Made by a program: the position numbers and the translations under genes
Shown: in pieces, positions 33,260-41,837 of the stretch
Numbering within the stretch: position 1 is the first letter of the stretch
Layout: each line of letters begins with the position of its first letter
Source of the DNA: Rhodococcus aetherivorans
Lineage (GTDB): Bacteria; Actinomycetota; Actinomycetes; Mycobacteriales; Mycobacteriaceae
Length of the DNA stretch: 64,000 nucleotides
Direction of reading: 5' to 3'
Assembly (NCBI RefSeq): GCF_011058165.1
Contig: NZ_JAALEG010000008.1
Location: forward strand, 1 to 64,000
The notes under the pieces: model-generated
What the model saw: only the letters and a program-made list of their open reading frames with translations
What the model was told of the DNA's origin: nothing
The model's database searches: none

Positions 33260-35008
33260 ATGGTTGTCACCGAGACGAAGGCCGTTCGCCCGTATCCGCC
33301 GCGGTATGCGCCCAAGGGCTCGACGTTCTACAAGCTGGTCACGACGACCGACCCGAAGATGCTCGGGCTGATGTACATCGTGACCTCGTTCGCCTTCTTC
33401 CTGATCGGCGGGCTGATGGCCCTGCTGATCCGCAGCGAACTCGCCGTCCCGGGCATGCAGTTCCTGTCCAACGAGCAGTACAACCAGCTGTTCACCATGC
33501 ACGGCGGCATCATGCTGCTGATGTACGCGACCCCGATCGTGTTCGGGTTCGCGAACTACATCCTGCCGCTGCAGATCGGCGCGCCCGACGTCGCGTTCCC
33601 CCGGCTGAACGCGTTCAGTTACTGGCTGTACCTGTTCGGCGCCTCCGTCGTGGCCTTCTCCCTCGTCACCCCGGGCGGCGCCCCGGACTTCGGGTGGACC
33701 TCCTACGTTCCGCTCGCGGACGACCTGCACAGCCCCGGTGTCGGCGGAAACCTGTGGTTCGCCGGTCTGGCCGTCGCCGGTCTCGGCACCATCCTCGGCG
33801 GGGTCAACATGATCACCACGGTCGTGTGCCTGCGTGCCCCCGGTATGACGATGTTCCGGATGCCGATCTTCACCTGGAACATCTTCATCACGATGATTCT
33901 GATCCTGCTGATCTTCCCGCTGCTGACCGCCGCGTTCATGGGAGTGCTGGTCGATCGCGTGCTCGGCGGCAACATCTACGACCCGGCCAACGGCGGGGTG
34001 ATGCTCTACCAGCACCTGTTCTGGTTCTTCGGCCACCCCGAGGTGTATGTCATCGCGCTGCCGTTCTTCGGCATCATCTCCGAGGTCATTCCGGTGTTCT
34101 CGCGTAAGCCGATCTTCGGCTACACCGGCCTGGTCTACGCGACCCTGGCGATCGGCGCCCTGTCGATGGCCGTGTGGGCGCATCACATGTACGCCACCGG
34201 CGCCGTGCTGCTGCCGTACTTCTCGTTCATGACGTTCCTGATCGCGGTGCCCACCGGCGTGAAGTTCTTCAACTGGATCGGCACCATGTGGCGGGGGCAG
34301 GTGACGTTCGAGACCCCGATGCTGTTCGCGGTCGGCTTCATCATCACCTTCCTCTTCGGCGGCCTGACCGGCGTGGTCCTCGCCAGCCCGCCGCTGGACT
34401 TCCACGTCCACGACTCCTACTTCGTCGTCGCGCACTTCCACTACGTGCTCTTCGGCACCATCGTGTTCGCCACCTACTCGGGCATCTACTTCTGGTTCCC
34501 GAAGATGACCGGGCGGCTGATGGACGAGCGCCTCGGCAAGTGGCACTTCTGGCTGACCTTCCTCGGCTTCCACACCACGTTCCTGGTGCAGCACTGGCTG
34601 GGCAACGAGGGCATGCCGCGCCGCTACGCCGACTACCTGCCGTCGGACGGGTTCACCACCCTCAACACCATCTCGACGATCGGTGCCTTCACCCTCGGCG
34701 TGTCGACCCTGCCGTTCCTGTGGAACGTGTTCAAGAGCTACCGGTACGGGCAGGTCGTGATCGTCGACGACCCGTGGGGTTACGGCAACTCCCTCGAGTG
34801 GGCCACCACCTGCCCGCCGCCGCGGCACAACTTCTACGAGCTGCCGCGCATCCGCTCCGAGCGCCCGGCGTTCGAGCTGCACTACCCGCACATGGTGGAG
34901 ACCATGCGGGCGGAGGCGCACGTCGGCGTCGGCCGGCGCCACGCCGCCGAGGTGGCCGAGGAGCCCCACGTCCGGGACACCGCCGAGCGGACACCGCCGA
35001 GCACCTGA
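33260..35008 (+). CDS. ctaD: Cytochrome c oxidase subunit I (aa3)
   Basis: A 582-residue inner-membrane protein with 12 or more helices, the catalytic subunit of the terminal oxidase that reduces O2 and pumps protons. Haem and CuB ligands are visible: [10 protein letters not shown] (haem a), [10 protein letters not shown] with the cross-linked His-Tyr pair, WAHHMYATG, and [16 protein letters not shown] (haem a3 and a). The start is ATG 33260 with AAGGAGG upstream. In actinobacteria ctaD normally stands alone, away from ctaC and ctaE, as here. The hydrophilic C-terminal tail is longer than in proteobacteria. Confidence 0.97.
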   Translation: MVVTETKAVRPYPPRYAPKGSTFYKLVTTTDPKMLGLMYIVTSFAFFLIGGLMALLIRSELAVPGMQFLSNEQYNQLFTMHGGIMLLMYATPIVFGFANYILPLQIGAPDVAFPRLNAFSYWLYLFGASVVAFSLVTPGGAPDFGWTSYVPLADDLHSPGVGGNLWFAGLAVAGLGTILGGVNMITTVVCLRAPGMTMFRMPIFTWNIFITMILILLIFPLLTAAFMGVLVDRVLGGNIYDPANGGVMLYQHLFWFFGHPEVYVIALPFFGIISEVIPVFSRKPIFGYTGLVYATLAIGALSMAVWAHHMYATGAVLLPYFSFMTFLIAVPTGVKFFNWIGTMWRGQVTFETPMLFAVGFIITFLFGGLTGVVLASPPLDFHVHDSYFVVAHFHYVLFGTIVFATYSGIYFWFPKMTGRLMDERLGKWHFWLTFLGFHTTFLVQHWLGNEGMPRRYADYLPSDGFTTLNTISTIGAFTLGVSTLPFLWNVFKSYRYGQVVIVDDPWGYGNSLEWATTCPPPRHNFYELPRIRSERPAFELHYPHMVETMRAEAHVGVGRRHAAEVAEEPHVRDTAERTPPST

Positions 35009-35106
35009 TTCGGACGGATCGGTGTAATCGGGCTCCTGCCGGGGTATCTGGAGCGCACGCCCCTCACGGCGGCGGGCATTCGAGAACCACTTCGGCGGGA
35101 GGCCTG

Positions 35107-35601
35107 GTGTCCACTGACGCGATCGTGTTGTTGAAGGAAGACCACAAGGAGATCCGGAAGCTGTTCCGCGAGTTCCGCGGAGCGGACGACGGCGACGAGA
35201 AGGGCCGGATCGTCGGCCGGATCATCGAACTGCTGACGGTGCACACCTACATCGAGAACGAGGGCATGTACCCCGAGGTGCGCGCGCTGCTGCCCGACCT
35301 CGAATCGGACATCCTCGAATCGTTCGAGGAGCACCACGTCGCGGACGTCCTCGTGACGGAACTGGCCGGGATGAAACCCGACGCCGAGCGGTTCGACGCG
35401 AAGACGACCGTCCTCATCGAGAACGTCGAGCACCACATCGAGGAGGAGGAAGAGGAGTGGTTCCCGAGGGTGCGGGAGGCACTCGGCCGTAAGCAGCTAC
35501 AGGAGATCGGGGCGCGGATGCTCGAGCTGAAGGAGAAGGCCCCGCACTCCCCCGCGCAGCCCTCGGCCCTGAAGAAGACGATCGACGCCGTCGTGAGCTG
35601 A
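35107..35601 (+). CDS. Hemerythrin-like HHE-domain protein
   Basis: A 164-residue four-helix protein. The di-iron ligand pattern is present: LLKEDHKEIRKLF, LTVHTYIENEGMYPEV, FEEHHVAD, and IENVEHHIEEEEEEWFP. Such proteins bind O2, NO or iron; in mycobacteria relatives are linked to redox stress and sigma-F. The GTG at 35107 follows GGGAGG. It lies 98 bp after ctaD and may be co-transcribed, which would fit a role near respiration. Two hairpins follow the stop. Confidence 0.88.
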   Translation: MSTDAIVLLKEDHKEIRKLFREFRGADDGDEKGRIVGRIIELLTVHTYIENEGMYPEVRALLPDLESDILESFEEHHVADVLVTELAGMKPDAERFDAKTTVLIENVEHHIEEEEEEWFPRVREALGRKQLQEIGARMLELKEKAPHSPAQPSALKKTIDAVVS

Positions 35602-35607
35602 CGCGTC

Positions 35608-35629
35608 GCCGGACCGGTTCCGGTCCGGC
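35608..35629. terminator. Terminator hairpin 1 after hemerythrin gene
   Basis: GCCGGACCGG and its complement form a perfect 10-bp stem with a 2-nt TT gap, 6 bp after the hemerythrin stop. Confidence 0.55.
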
Positions 35630-35637
35630 CCACGAAG

Positions 35638-35670
35638 GCCGGGGGTGCAGAGTTGCTCTGCACCCCCGGC
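35638..35670. terminator. Strong bidirectional terminator
   Basis: GCCGGGGGTGCAGAG and its exact complement (15 bp) flank a 3-nt loop. It lies between the convergent hemerythrin gene and the minus-strand gene ending at 35673. Confidence 0.8.
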
Positions 35671-35672
35671 TA

Positions 35673-36425
35673 CTACGTTCCGGCGGTGTCGAGGAAACCG
35701 CTCCGCGCGGACGCGTCGGATGCCCCGCGTCCCGAGCGGCTGCCGCGGTATGCGTCGCGGCGGAACGGCACGAGCCAGCGCGGCCACAGCTCGACGGCCG
35801 CCGGGTGGTTGAGCACCGGATCGAACGACGGCTGGGCCTCGTCGGAGGCGGGCACCGCGGACTCGAGCGTGACGCGGCCGGCCGGCACGAGCGGCCCACG
35901 GGCCGAGGCCACGTGCAACGAGAACAGCAACGGGACGCCGTGCCGGGCCAGTTCCAGGACGGACGTCGAGGACGGCTGGTCGCCCTCCGGGAACGCGAAG
36001 ATCCACCGCGGCGCGAGGTCGACATTCGTGCGATAGGCCATCAGGGAGCCGTACCGCGCGGTCGACCAGCCCCGGGCCGGCAGCAGGACCGCCCTGGTGG
36101 GCACGTGCAGGGTGGCGAGCAGGATGTCCCACGGGCCGTCCTCGAGGGAGAACCGCAACGCCAGACCCAGGATGTCGGGCACGCCGTCGGGCGTGCCCAC
36201 GGCGCCGGACAGCCGCGCGGTGACCGGCACCCGCGCCGGTGCCGGAACCGGCCACCACCGCGAATCCAGTTCCGCGACGCCCCGGAAGAGCACCCCACGT
36301 GGATGGAACACCCGCGCCCCGCGCAGCGCGGAGGCGGCTCGGAACGGCCCGGAGAACACCGAGTGCAGCGAGATCATGCGCCCCGCATACCCGGGGTACC
36401 CACAGCCCAATCGGTCCGCGCTCAC
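35673..36425 (-). CDS. Uncharacterised protein, possible catalase-like fold
   Basis: A 250-residue protein without signal peptide. The segment FHPRGVLFRGVAELD, followed by VTARLSGAVGTPDGVPDILG and LALRFSLEDG, recalls the haem-side barrel of catalases (HPRG..FRG, ARLS.GVG..P, ALRF), but the catalytic His and proximal Tyr motifs are not evident. It may be a catalase-fold protein without that activity. The GTG at 36425 overlaps the upstream gene by 4 nt, so it belongs to an operon with the membrane protein and hisS. Functional assignment is weak. Confidence 0.55.
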   Translation of the reverse strand: MSADRLGCGYPGYAGRMISLHSVFSGPFRAASALRGARVFHPRGVLFRGVAELDSRWWPVPAPARVPVTARLSGAVGTPDGVPDILGLALRFSLEDGPWDILLATLHVPTRAVLLPARGWSTARYGSLMAYRTNVDLAPRWIFAFPEGDQPSSTSVLELARHGVPLLFSLHVASARGPLVPAGRVTLESAVPASDEAQPSFDPVLNHPAAVELWPRWLVPFRRDAYRGSRSGRGASDASARSGFLDTAGT

Positions 36426-37066
36426 TCGACGAGCGAGGCCACCTCGTGGTCGGTGAGCGTGGTCTGCGGCACGCGCCCGGCGTCACGGGCCAGCAGCACC
36501 GCCCGGTACAGCGGCCGCTGCTCGAGCCCGGCGTCGCGGGCCTCCGCCCGCAGCTGCTCCACCAGCACCGACGACATCGCGGCGGCCGAGGCCAGCTCGC
36601 TCGCCGCCAGCGCGTCGGCGAGTCGGCGCAACGCCAGTACGTCGAGCTCCCGGCAGCCGCCGTTCGCGTACAACGCCAGCGGAACCGACACGAGCCGATC
36701 CCCGTCGTTGAGCCGCAACACCACCTGACTCACCCGCAGCGCCGACACCACCAGCTCGACCCCGGCGAGGTTGCGCAGCTCCACCCGCCGGGTGCGCAGC
36801 GCCCCCTTCGCGGTGACCGTGGTGCCGTCGATCCAGCGGTGCCGGCGCAGCACCGCCAGGGCGCCCACCGCGGGCGGCACCCCGACGAGCACACCGAACA
36901 CGACCGCAACCAGCGGGCTGGACACCAGGTACACCAGCAGACCGGCCACCACGCCGATCAGGAGGGAGAACACCGCGACTCTCCCGGCGCGGGGCGCGAG
37001 CACCCGCGTGGGGATCAGGTCCAGACGGGTCGGCGCGGGACGGGCCGACGGGTCAGGTGCGGGCAA
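36422..37066 (-). CDS. Membrane protein with PH-like domain
   Basis: A protein of about 214 residues. Two adjacent membrane helices ([19 protein letters not shown] and [20 protein letters not shown], about residues 32-75) are followed by a small beta-rich domain ([38 protein letters not shown]) like bacterial PH domains, and a helical tail. The start is uncertain: TTG 37066 lies within the hisS 3' end (14-nt overlap) after GGGGA. It is co-transcribed with hisS and the following gene. Its function is unknown. Confidence 0.6.
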   Translation of the reverse strand: MPAPDPSARPAPTRLDLIPTRVLAPRAGRVAVFSLLIGVVAGLLVYLVSSPLVAVVFGVLVGVPPAVGALAVLRRHRWIDGTTVTAKGALRTRRVELRNLAGVELVVSALRVSQVVLRLNDGDRLVSVPLALYANGGCRELDVLALRRLADALAASELASAAAMSSVLVEQLRAEARDAGLEQRPLYRAVLLARDAGRVPQTTLTDHEVASLVE

Positions 37067-38327
37067 CGACGTCCCCGACCCGGGCGACCACGTCGTCGAG
37101 CGGCACGGTGTGCTGTTCGCCGGTGCGCAGGTCCTTGACGACGATCTCGCCGGCCTCGAGTTCGCGCTCCCCCAGCACGAGCGCGACCACGGCACCGGAA
37201 CGGTCGGCGGCCTTCATCGCGCCCTTGACGCCGCGACCGCCGTACGCCAGGTCCACGCGGATGCCGGCGGCGCGCAGCCGGTGGGCGATCGGCACCAGCG
37301 TCGACTTGGCGGCCTCGCCCATCGGCACGCAGAACACCTCGCAGCGGGCGGGGCTGCCCGCGGTCCTGCCCTCGGCGGCGAGCGCGAGGACCGTGCGGTC
37401 GACGCCGAGCCCGAAGCCGATACCGGAGAGCGGCTGGCCGCCGAGCTGCGCCATCAGGCCGTCGTAGCGGCCGCCGCCACCGATCCCGGACTGGGCGCCG
37501 AGCCCGTCGTGGACGAATTCGAACGTCGTCTTCGTGTAATAGTCGAGGCCGCGCACCATGCGCGGGTTGATCGTGTACGGCACGCCGAGCGCGTCGAGAT
37601 GCGAGCGCACCTCGTCGAAGTGCGCCTTGGCCGTGTCGGAAAGGTGGTCGAGCATGAGCGGCGCGTCGGCCGTCATCTCCCGCACGTGGGGGCGTTTGTC
37701 GTCGAGCACCCGCAACGGGTTGATCTCGGCGCGGCGGCGGGTCTCCTCGTCCAGGTCCAGCTTGAACAGGAACTGCTGCAACAACTCCCGGTACTGCGGG
37801 CGGCACGTCTCGTCGCCGAGGGACGTGATCTCGAGGCGGAACCCCTCGAGGCCCAGGCTGCGGAATCCGGCGTCGGCGACGGCGATGACCTCGGCGTCGA
37901 GGGCCGGATCGTCGACGCCGATCGCCTCGACGCCCACCTGCTGCAGCTGGCGGTACCGGCCGGCCTGGGGGCGCTCGTACCGGAAGAACGGGCCCGAGTA
38001 GCTCAGCTTGACGGGCAGCTGGCCACGGTCGAGGCCGTGCTCGATCACCGCCCGCATCACACCCGCGGTGCCCTCCGGGCGCAGCGTGACGGACCGGTCG
38101 CCGCGATCGGCGAACGTGTACATCTCTTTGCTGACGACGTCGGTGGACTCGCCGACGCCGCGCGCGAACAGTCCGGTGTCCTCGAAGATCGGCAGCTCGA
38201 TGTGCCCGTAGCCGGCCAGCCGCGCCGCGCGGGTCAGCCCGTCGCGCACGGCGACGAACTCCGCGGACTGCGGGGGGACGTAATCGGGTACACCCTTGGG
38301 CGCCGAGAACGTGGAGGGCTTGCTCAA
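37053..38327 (-). CDS. hisS: Histidyl-tRNA synthetase
   Basis: A 424-residue class II synthetase that charges tRNA-His. Motif 2 is [13 protein letters not shown] followed by [17 protein letters not shown]. The histidine-specific motifs [15 protein letters not shown] and [10 protein letters not shown] are intact, as is motif 3 ([10 protein letters not shown]). The C-terminal anticodon-binding domain spans about residues 335-420. The start is TTG 38327 with a poor ribosome binding site. Order with the upstream metallo-beta-lactamase gene matches M. tuberculosis Rv2580c-Rv2581c. Confidence 0.96.
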   Translation of the reverse strand: MSKPSTFSAPKGVPDYVPPQSAEFVAVRDGLTRAARLAGYGHIELPIFEDTGLFARGVGESTDVVSKEMYTFADRGDRSVTLRPEGTAGVMRAVIEHGLDRGQLPVKLSYSGPFFRYERPQAGRYRQLQQVGVEAIGVDDPALDAEVIAVADAGFRSLGLEGFRLEITSLGDETCRPQYRELLQQFLFKLDLDEETRRRAEINPLRVLDDKRPHVREMTADAPLMLDHLSDTAKAHFDEVRSHLDALGVPYTINPRMVRGLDYYTKTTFEFVHDGLGAQSGIGGGGRYDGLMAQLGGQPLSGIGFGLGVDRTVLALAAEGRTAGSPARCEVFCVPMGEAAKSTLVPIAHRLRAAGIRVDLAYGGRGVKGAMKAADRSGAVVALVLGERELEAGEIVVKDLRTGEQHTVPLDDVVARVGDVVART

Positions 38328-38381
38328 CTGTCGCTGCTTTCTCTCGTCGGTGGATCGGAGGCCGGGCCGGCCCGGGCCGGG

Positions 38382-39071
38382 TCAGCGGGAGCCGGCCAGC
38401 CCCACCAGGAACGGGTTCGACACCCGCTCCTGGCCGATGGTGCTGGACGGGCCGTGGCCGGGCAGGATCGCGGTGGCGTCGTCGCGCACGAGCAGTTTCG
38501 CCGCGATCGACGCGAGCAGCTGTTCGTGGTTGCCACCCGGCAGGTCGGTGCGGCCGATCGACCCCTGGAACAGGGTGTCGCCGGTGAGGGCGATCTCGAC
38601 GTCGTCGCCGTCGGGGGTCGTCGCGTGGGTGCGCAGCACCACCGAGCCCTGGGTGTGCCCCGGGGTGTGATCGACGGCGAACCGGATGCCGGCGTGCTCG
38701 ATCTCGTCCCCGTCGGCCAGTTCGATCACGGTCCGCGGCTCGGCGAATTCGGCGCCCTCGAGGAACGGCTTCAACGTCGGGCCGATGCCGCGCCCGGGAT
38801 CGGTCAGCATGTAGCGGTCGTCCGGATGGATATAGGCCGGGATGTCGTAGCGGTCGGCGACGGCCTGCGCCGACCAGATGTGGTCGAGGTGCCCGTGGGT
38901 GAGCAGCACCGCGCGCGGCGTCAATCCGGACCGGGTGAGAAAGTCGGCGAGGGGCTCGGCGGCATCCTGCCCGGGGTCGACGACGACGCATTCCTTCGCG
39001 TCGTCCTGCGCGAGGATGTAGCAGTTGGTCTGGAACATCCCGGCGGGGAATCCGGTGACGAGCACGGGCAT
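38382..39071 (-). CDS. Metallo-beta-lactamase-fold hydrolase (glyoxalase II-like, Rv2581c type)
   Basis: A 229-residue MBL-fold enzyme. Metal ligands are in LLTHGHLDHIW (THxHxDH), DHTPGHTQGS, LTGDTLF and LPGHGP. The family includes hydroxyacylglutathione hydrolases; actinobacteria lack glutathione, so the true thioester may carry mycothiol or coenzyme A. It lies 54 bp upstream of hisS on the same strand and divergent from ppiB, as in M. tuberculosis. ATG 39071 has TAGGAG close upstream. Confidence 0.88.
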   Translation of the reverse strand: MPVLVTGFPAGMFQTNCYILAQDDAKECVVVDPGQDAAEPLADFLTRSGLTPRAVLLTHGHLDHIWSAQAVADRYDIPAYIHPDDRYMLTDPGRGIGPTLKPFLEGAEFAEPRTVIELADGDEIEHAGIRFAVDHTPGHTQGSVVLRTHATTPDGDDVEIALTGDTLFQGSIGRTDLPGGNHEQLLASIAAKLLVRDDATAILPGHGPSSTIGQERVSNPFLVGLAGSR

Positions 39072-39232
39072 CGCTCCTACGGTGTGGGCCTTCGCGTGGC
39101 CCCTACAGCCTAGGCCGGGCTCCCCGTCGCCCGGTTCTCAGGTTGGGGTGGCAGACTCGATCCGGCTCGAGCCGGGTTCCAGCGGCGACGCTGGGACCGG
39201 CAACGACGATCGGTTACGGGAGGACTACTGCA

Positions 39233-40108
39233 GTGCCGAGCAACGCACAGCGGCGCCAGGCCGCCAAACGCAAACTCGAGCGGCAACTCGAACGGCGGGC
39301 ACAGCGGGCGCGCAAGCGCCGCCAGCTGACCATCGGTCTGTCGGCGCTCGGTGTGGCCGCGGTCGTCGCGGCGGGCGTCGGCATCTGGGTGCTCGGCCGC
39401 GGCGGCGACGACGCCGCCTCCACCGCGGCGTCGGAGACGACCGACCCGGCGCAGACCGAGTTCGCGGCGCTGCCCGCGGGCCGGTCGGAACCGCTGCCCG
39501 AATCGGTGAACTGTGCGTACCCGCCCGGCGGCGAACCGGCCAGGCCGGTGCAGCCGCCGCGCACCGACGGCATCCTCACCACCGGCGAGGGCAATACCGA
39601 CATCAGTGTCAGTGTGGAGACCACCCAGGGCAACATCGGCCTGGTCCTGCACAACGACACCTCCCCGTGCACGGTCAACAACTTCCTGTCCCTGGCGTCG
39701 CAGGGGTACTTCGACGACACCGCCTGCCACCGCCTGACCACGTCCGACTCGCTCGCCGTGCTGCAGTGCGGCGACCCGACCGGCACCGGCGCCGGCGGCC
39801 CCGGCTACCAGTTCGCCAACGAGTTCCCCACCGACCAGTACGCGCCCGAGGATCCGGCGGCCACGCAGCCGCTGACGTACCCGCGCGGCACCGTCGCGAT
39901 GGCCAACGCCGGCGCCGGCACCAACGGCAGCCAGTTCTTCCTCGTGTACGGCGACTCGATCCTGCCGCCGCAGTACACCGTGTTCGGCACCATCGACGAG
40001 ACCGGCCTGGCGACCCTCGACACGGTCGCCGCCGCCGGGGTCGAGGGCGGCGGCCAGGACGGCGCGCCGGCCCAGCCGATCTCCCTGACCAGTGTGAGGA
40101 TGGACTGA
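39233..40108 (+). CDS. ppiB: Membrane-anchored cyclophilin-type peptidyl-prolyl isomerase (PpiB)
   Basis: A 291-residue protein matching M. tuberculosis PpiB (Rv2582). The basic N-terminus QRRQAAKRKLERQLERRA is followed by one membrane helix (about residues 36-56) and an extracytoplasmic cyclophilin domain from about 115. The catalytic Arg is in CHRLTTS, with LQCGDPTGTG, ANAGAGTNGSQFFLVY and YTVFGTI around the active site. It catalyses proline isomerisation in exported proteins. The GTG at 39233 follows GGGAGG. It overlaps the next, paralogous gene by 1 nt (TGATG). Confidence 0.92.
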   Translation: MPSNAQRRQAAKRKLERQLERRAQRARKRRQLTIGLSALGVAAVVAAGVGIWVLGRGGDDAASTAASETTDPAQTEFAALPAGRSEPLPESVNCAYPPGGEPARPVQPPRTDGILTTGEGNTDISVSVETTQGNIGLVLHNDTSPCTVNNFLSLASQGYFDDTACHRLTTSDSLAVLQCGDPTGTGAGGPGYQFANEFPTDQYAPEDPAATQPLTYPRGTVAMANAGAGTNGSQFFLVYGDSILPPQYTVFGTIDETGLATLDTVAAAGVEGGGQDGAPAQPISLTSVRMD

Positions 40109-40902
40109 TGACCCGTACCCGATCCGGCGCTGCCCGGGCCGCCGTGGCCGGGGTCGGTGTGGCGCTGCTGCTCACCGCCTGCTCCGGCGACCCGGACGAC
40201 GGGTCCGCGACGTCCACGTCGAGCACCGCGGCCTCGGCACCGACGTCCGCACCGTCGCTGTCCGACTTCCCGGCCCTGCCCGCCCAGCGGGCCGAGCCGC
40301 TGCCCGATACGGTGAGCTGCGCGTACCCGTCCGACGGGCGACCGGCCGCGAAGCCGGTGCAGCCGCCGCGCGCCGAGGCCGTCCCCACCACCGACACCGA
40401 CGTCACCGTGGCGACCACCCAGGGCGACATCGGGCTGGCCCTGCGGGGCGAGCTGTCCCCGTGCACCGTCGGCAGCTTCCTGTCGCTGGCCTCCCAGGGG
40501 TATTTCGACGACACCGACTGCCACCGGTTGACGACCGACCCGACGCTGTCGGTGCTGCAGTGCGGCGACCCCACCGCCACGGGTACCGGCGGACCGGGCT
40601 ACGAGTTCGCCAACGAGTTCCCCACCGACCAGTACGCGGCCGGAGATCCGCAGGCGCAGAATCCGATGATCTACCCACGGGGCACGCTCGCGATGGCCAA
40701 TGCCGGCCCCGGCACGAACGGCAGCCAGTTCTTCCTGGTCTACGGCGATTCGATCCTGCCGCCGCAGTACACCGTGTTCGGCACCATCGACGAGACCGGC
40801 CTGGCGACCCTCGACGAGATCGCCGCGGCCGGGGTGGACGGCGGCGGACCCGACGGACCACCGGCGGCGCCGACGACGCTGACCGCCGTCCGCACGGACT
40901 GA
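40108..40902 (+). CDS. Cyclophilin-type isomerase, lipoprotein paralogue
   Basis: A 264-residue lipoprotein. The signal peptide ends in the lipobox LLTAC (Cys about 26); after a Ser/Thr/Ala linker comes a cyclophilin domain about 70 percent identical by eye to the upstream paralogue, with CHRLTTD, LQCGDPTATG, NGSQFFLVY and YTVFGTI. The catalytic Arg is kept, so it should be active at the outer face of the membrane. The 1-nt overlap implies coupling with ppiB. A strong hairpin follows. It is a tandem duplicate that swapped the membrane helix for a lipid anchor. Confidence 0.9.
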   Translation: MTRTRSGAARAAVAGVGVALLLTACSGDPDDGSATSTSSTAASAPTSAPSLSDFPALPAQRAEPLPDTVSCAYPSDGRPAAKPVQPPRAEAVPTTDTDVTVATTQGDIGLALRGELSPCTVGSFLSLASQGYFDDTDCHRLTTDPTLSVLQCGDPTATGTGGPGYEFANEFPTDQYAAGDPQAQNPMIYPRGTLAMANAGPGTNGSQFFLVYGDSILPPQYTVFGTIDETGLATLDEIAAAGVDGGGPDGPPAAPTTLTAVRTD

Positions 40903-40917
40903 TTCTGCGCGTCTCCC

Positions 40918-40951
40918 AACGCCCCGCCCACCCGCCGGTGGGCGGGGCGTT
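40918..40951. terminator. Terminator hairpin after second cyclophilin gene
   Basis: AACGCCCCGCCCAC and its exact complement flank a 6-nt loop, 15 bp after the stop codon at 40902. It should isolate ppiB and its paralogue from the third cyclophilin gene. Confidence 0.8.
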
Positions 40952-41008
40952 CGCGTCCCCGCCGCCGGCAGGGGTCTGTCGGATTGTGACGGGATCGTCT
41001 ACTGTGCC

Positions 41009-41809
41009 GTGTCTGTGACCTCAGGTACCTCCATTGCTGCGCGCCTGGCCGCGACGCTCGGCGCAGCACTCGCGGCTGCGGCGTGTGCCGCTTCCGACAC
41101 CGGGCCCGCCCCTGCCGCGCTGCGGGCGACGACCACCGCGGCCGCCACTTCCCCCGGGTTCGACCCGTCCGCCTATGTTGCGATGCCGCCGCGGCCGGAA
41201 CCGGCGGCCGCCACCGTCGCCTGCGCGTTCCGTGCCGCCGGGCCGGCCGCGAGGACGGCGACCGTGCCCGCGTCGACGTCCGTGCCCGCGACCGGGACGG
41301 TGGAGCTGACGCTGACGACCTCCGCGGGTCCGGTCCCGCTGGTCCTCGAGCGCGCCGCAGCGCCGTGTGCGGTGCAGAGTTTCGTCGGCCTCGCCCGGCA
41401 GGGCTTCTTCGACGGGACCGAGTGCCATCACGTGACCGACGAACCGGGGATGCAGATGTTCCGGTGCGGCGACCCCACCGGATCCGGGACGGGAGGGCCC
41501 GGCTACACGTTCGCCGACGAGTACCCCGTCACGGTCGTCCGCGGGGAGAACGGCTACCTGCCGTCCCCCGTCGTGTATCCGCGCGGCACCGTCGCGATGG
41601 CCAACGCCGGGCACCGGGACAGCAACGGCAGTCAGTTCCTGCTCGTGTTCGGCGATTCCCTGCTGCAGCCGCAGTATTCGGTGTTCGGCACCGTCGGAGA
41701 ACCCGGCCTGCGGGCGCTCGAGGAGGTCGCCGCGGCGGGCGACGACGGATCGAGTCCCCTGGGCGGTGGGCGCCCCCTGATCCCGATGCGGATCGTCGCG
41801 GTCGGGTGA
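41009..41809 (+). CDS. Degenerate exported cyclophilin-like protein
   Basis: A 266-residue exported protein: signal segment to about residue 27, possible weak lipobox AAAAC. The cyclophilin domain has CGDPTGSGTGGPGYTFADEYP and NSNGSQFLLVFGDSLLQPQYSVFGT. Where the two paralogues have CHRLTT, this one has CHHVTD, so the catalytic Arg is replaced by His; the conserved Gln (LQCGD) is also changed (FRCGD). Proline isomerase activity is therefore doubtful, and it may only bind peptides. It has its own promoter behind the hairpin at 40918-40951 and is convergent with the RiPP exporter, 28 bp apart. GTG 41015 is an alternative start. Confidence 0.82.
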   Translation: MSVTSGTSIAARLAATLGAALAAAACAASDTGPAPAALRATTTAAATSPGFDPSAYVAMPPRPEPAAATVACAFRAAGPAARTATVPASTSVPATGTVELTLTTSAGPVPLVLERAAAPCAVQSFVGLARQGFFDGTECHHVTDEPGMQMFRCGDPTGSGTGGPGYTFADEYPVTVVRGENGYLPSPVVYPRGTVAMANAGHRDSNGSQFLLVFGDSLLQPQYSVFGTVGEPGLRALEEVAAAGDDGSSPLGGGRPLIPMRIVAVG

Positions 41810-41837
41810 GTGCGGCCGGGTGAGTGCGGCCGGCCAC

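Noticed and set aside
41795-41835. Duplicated GGGTGAGTGCGGCC at the end of the third cyclophilin gene
   Set aside because: A 14-bp tandem duplication around the stop codon with no coding effect; probably simple slippage.
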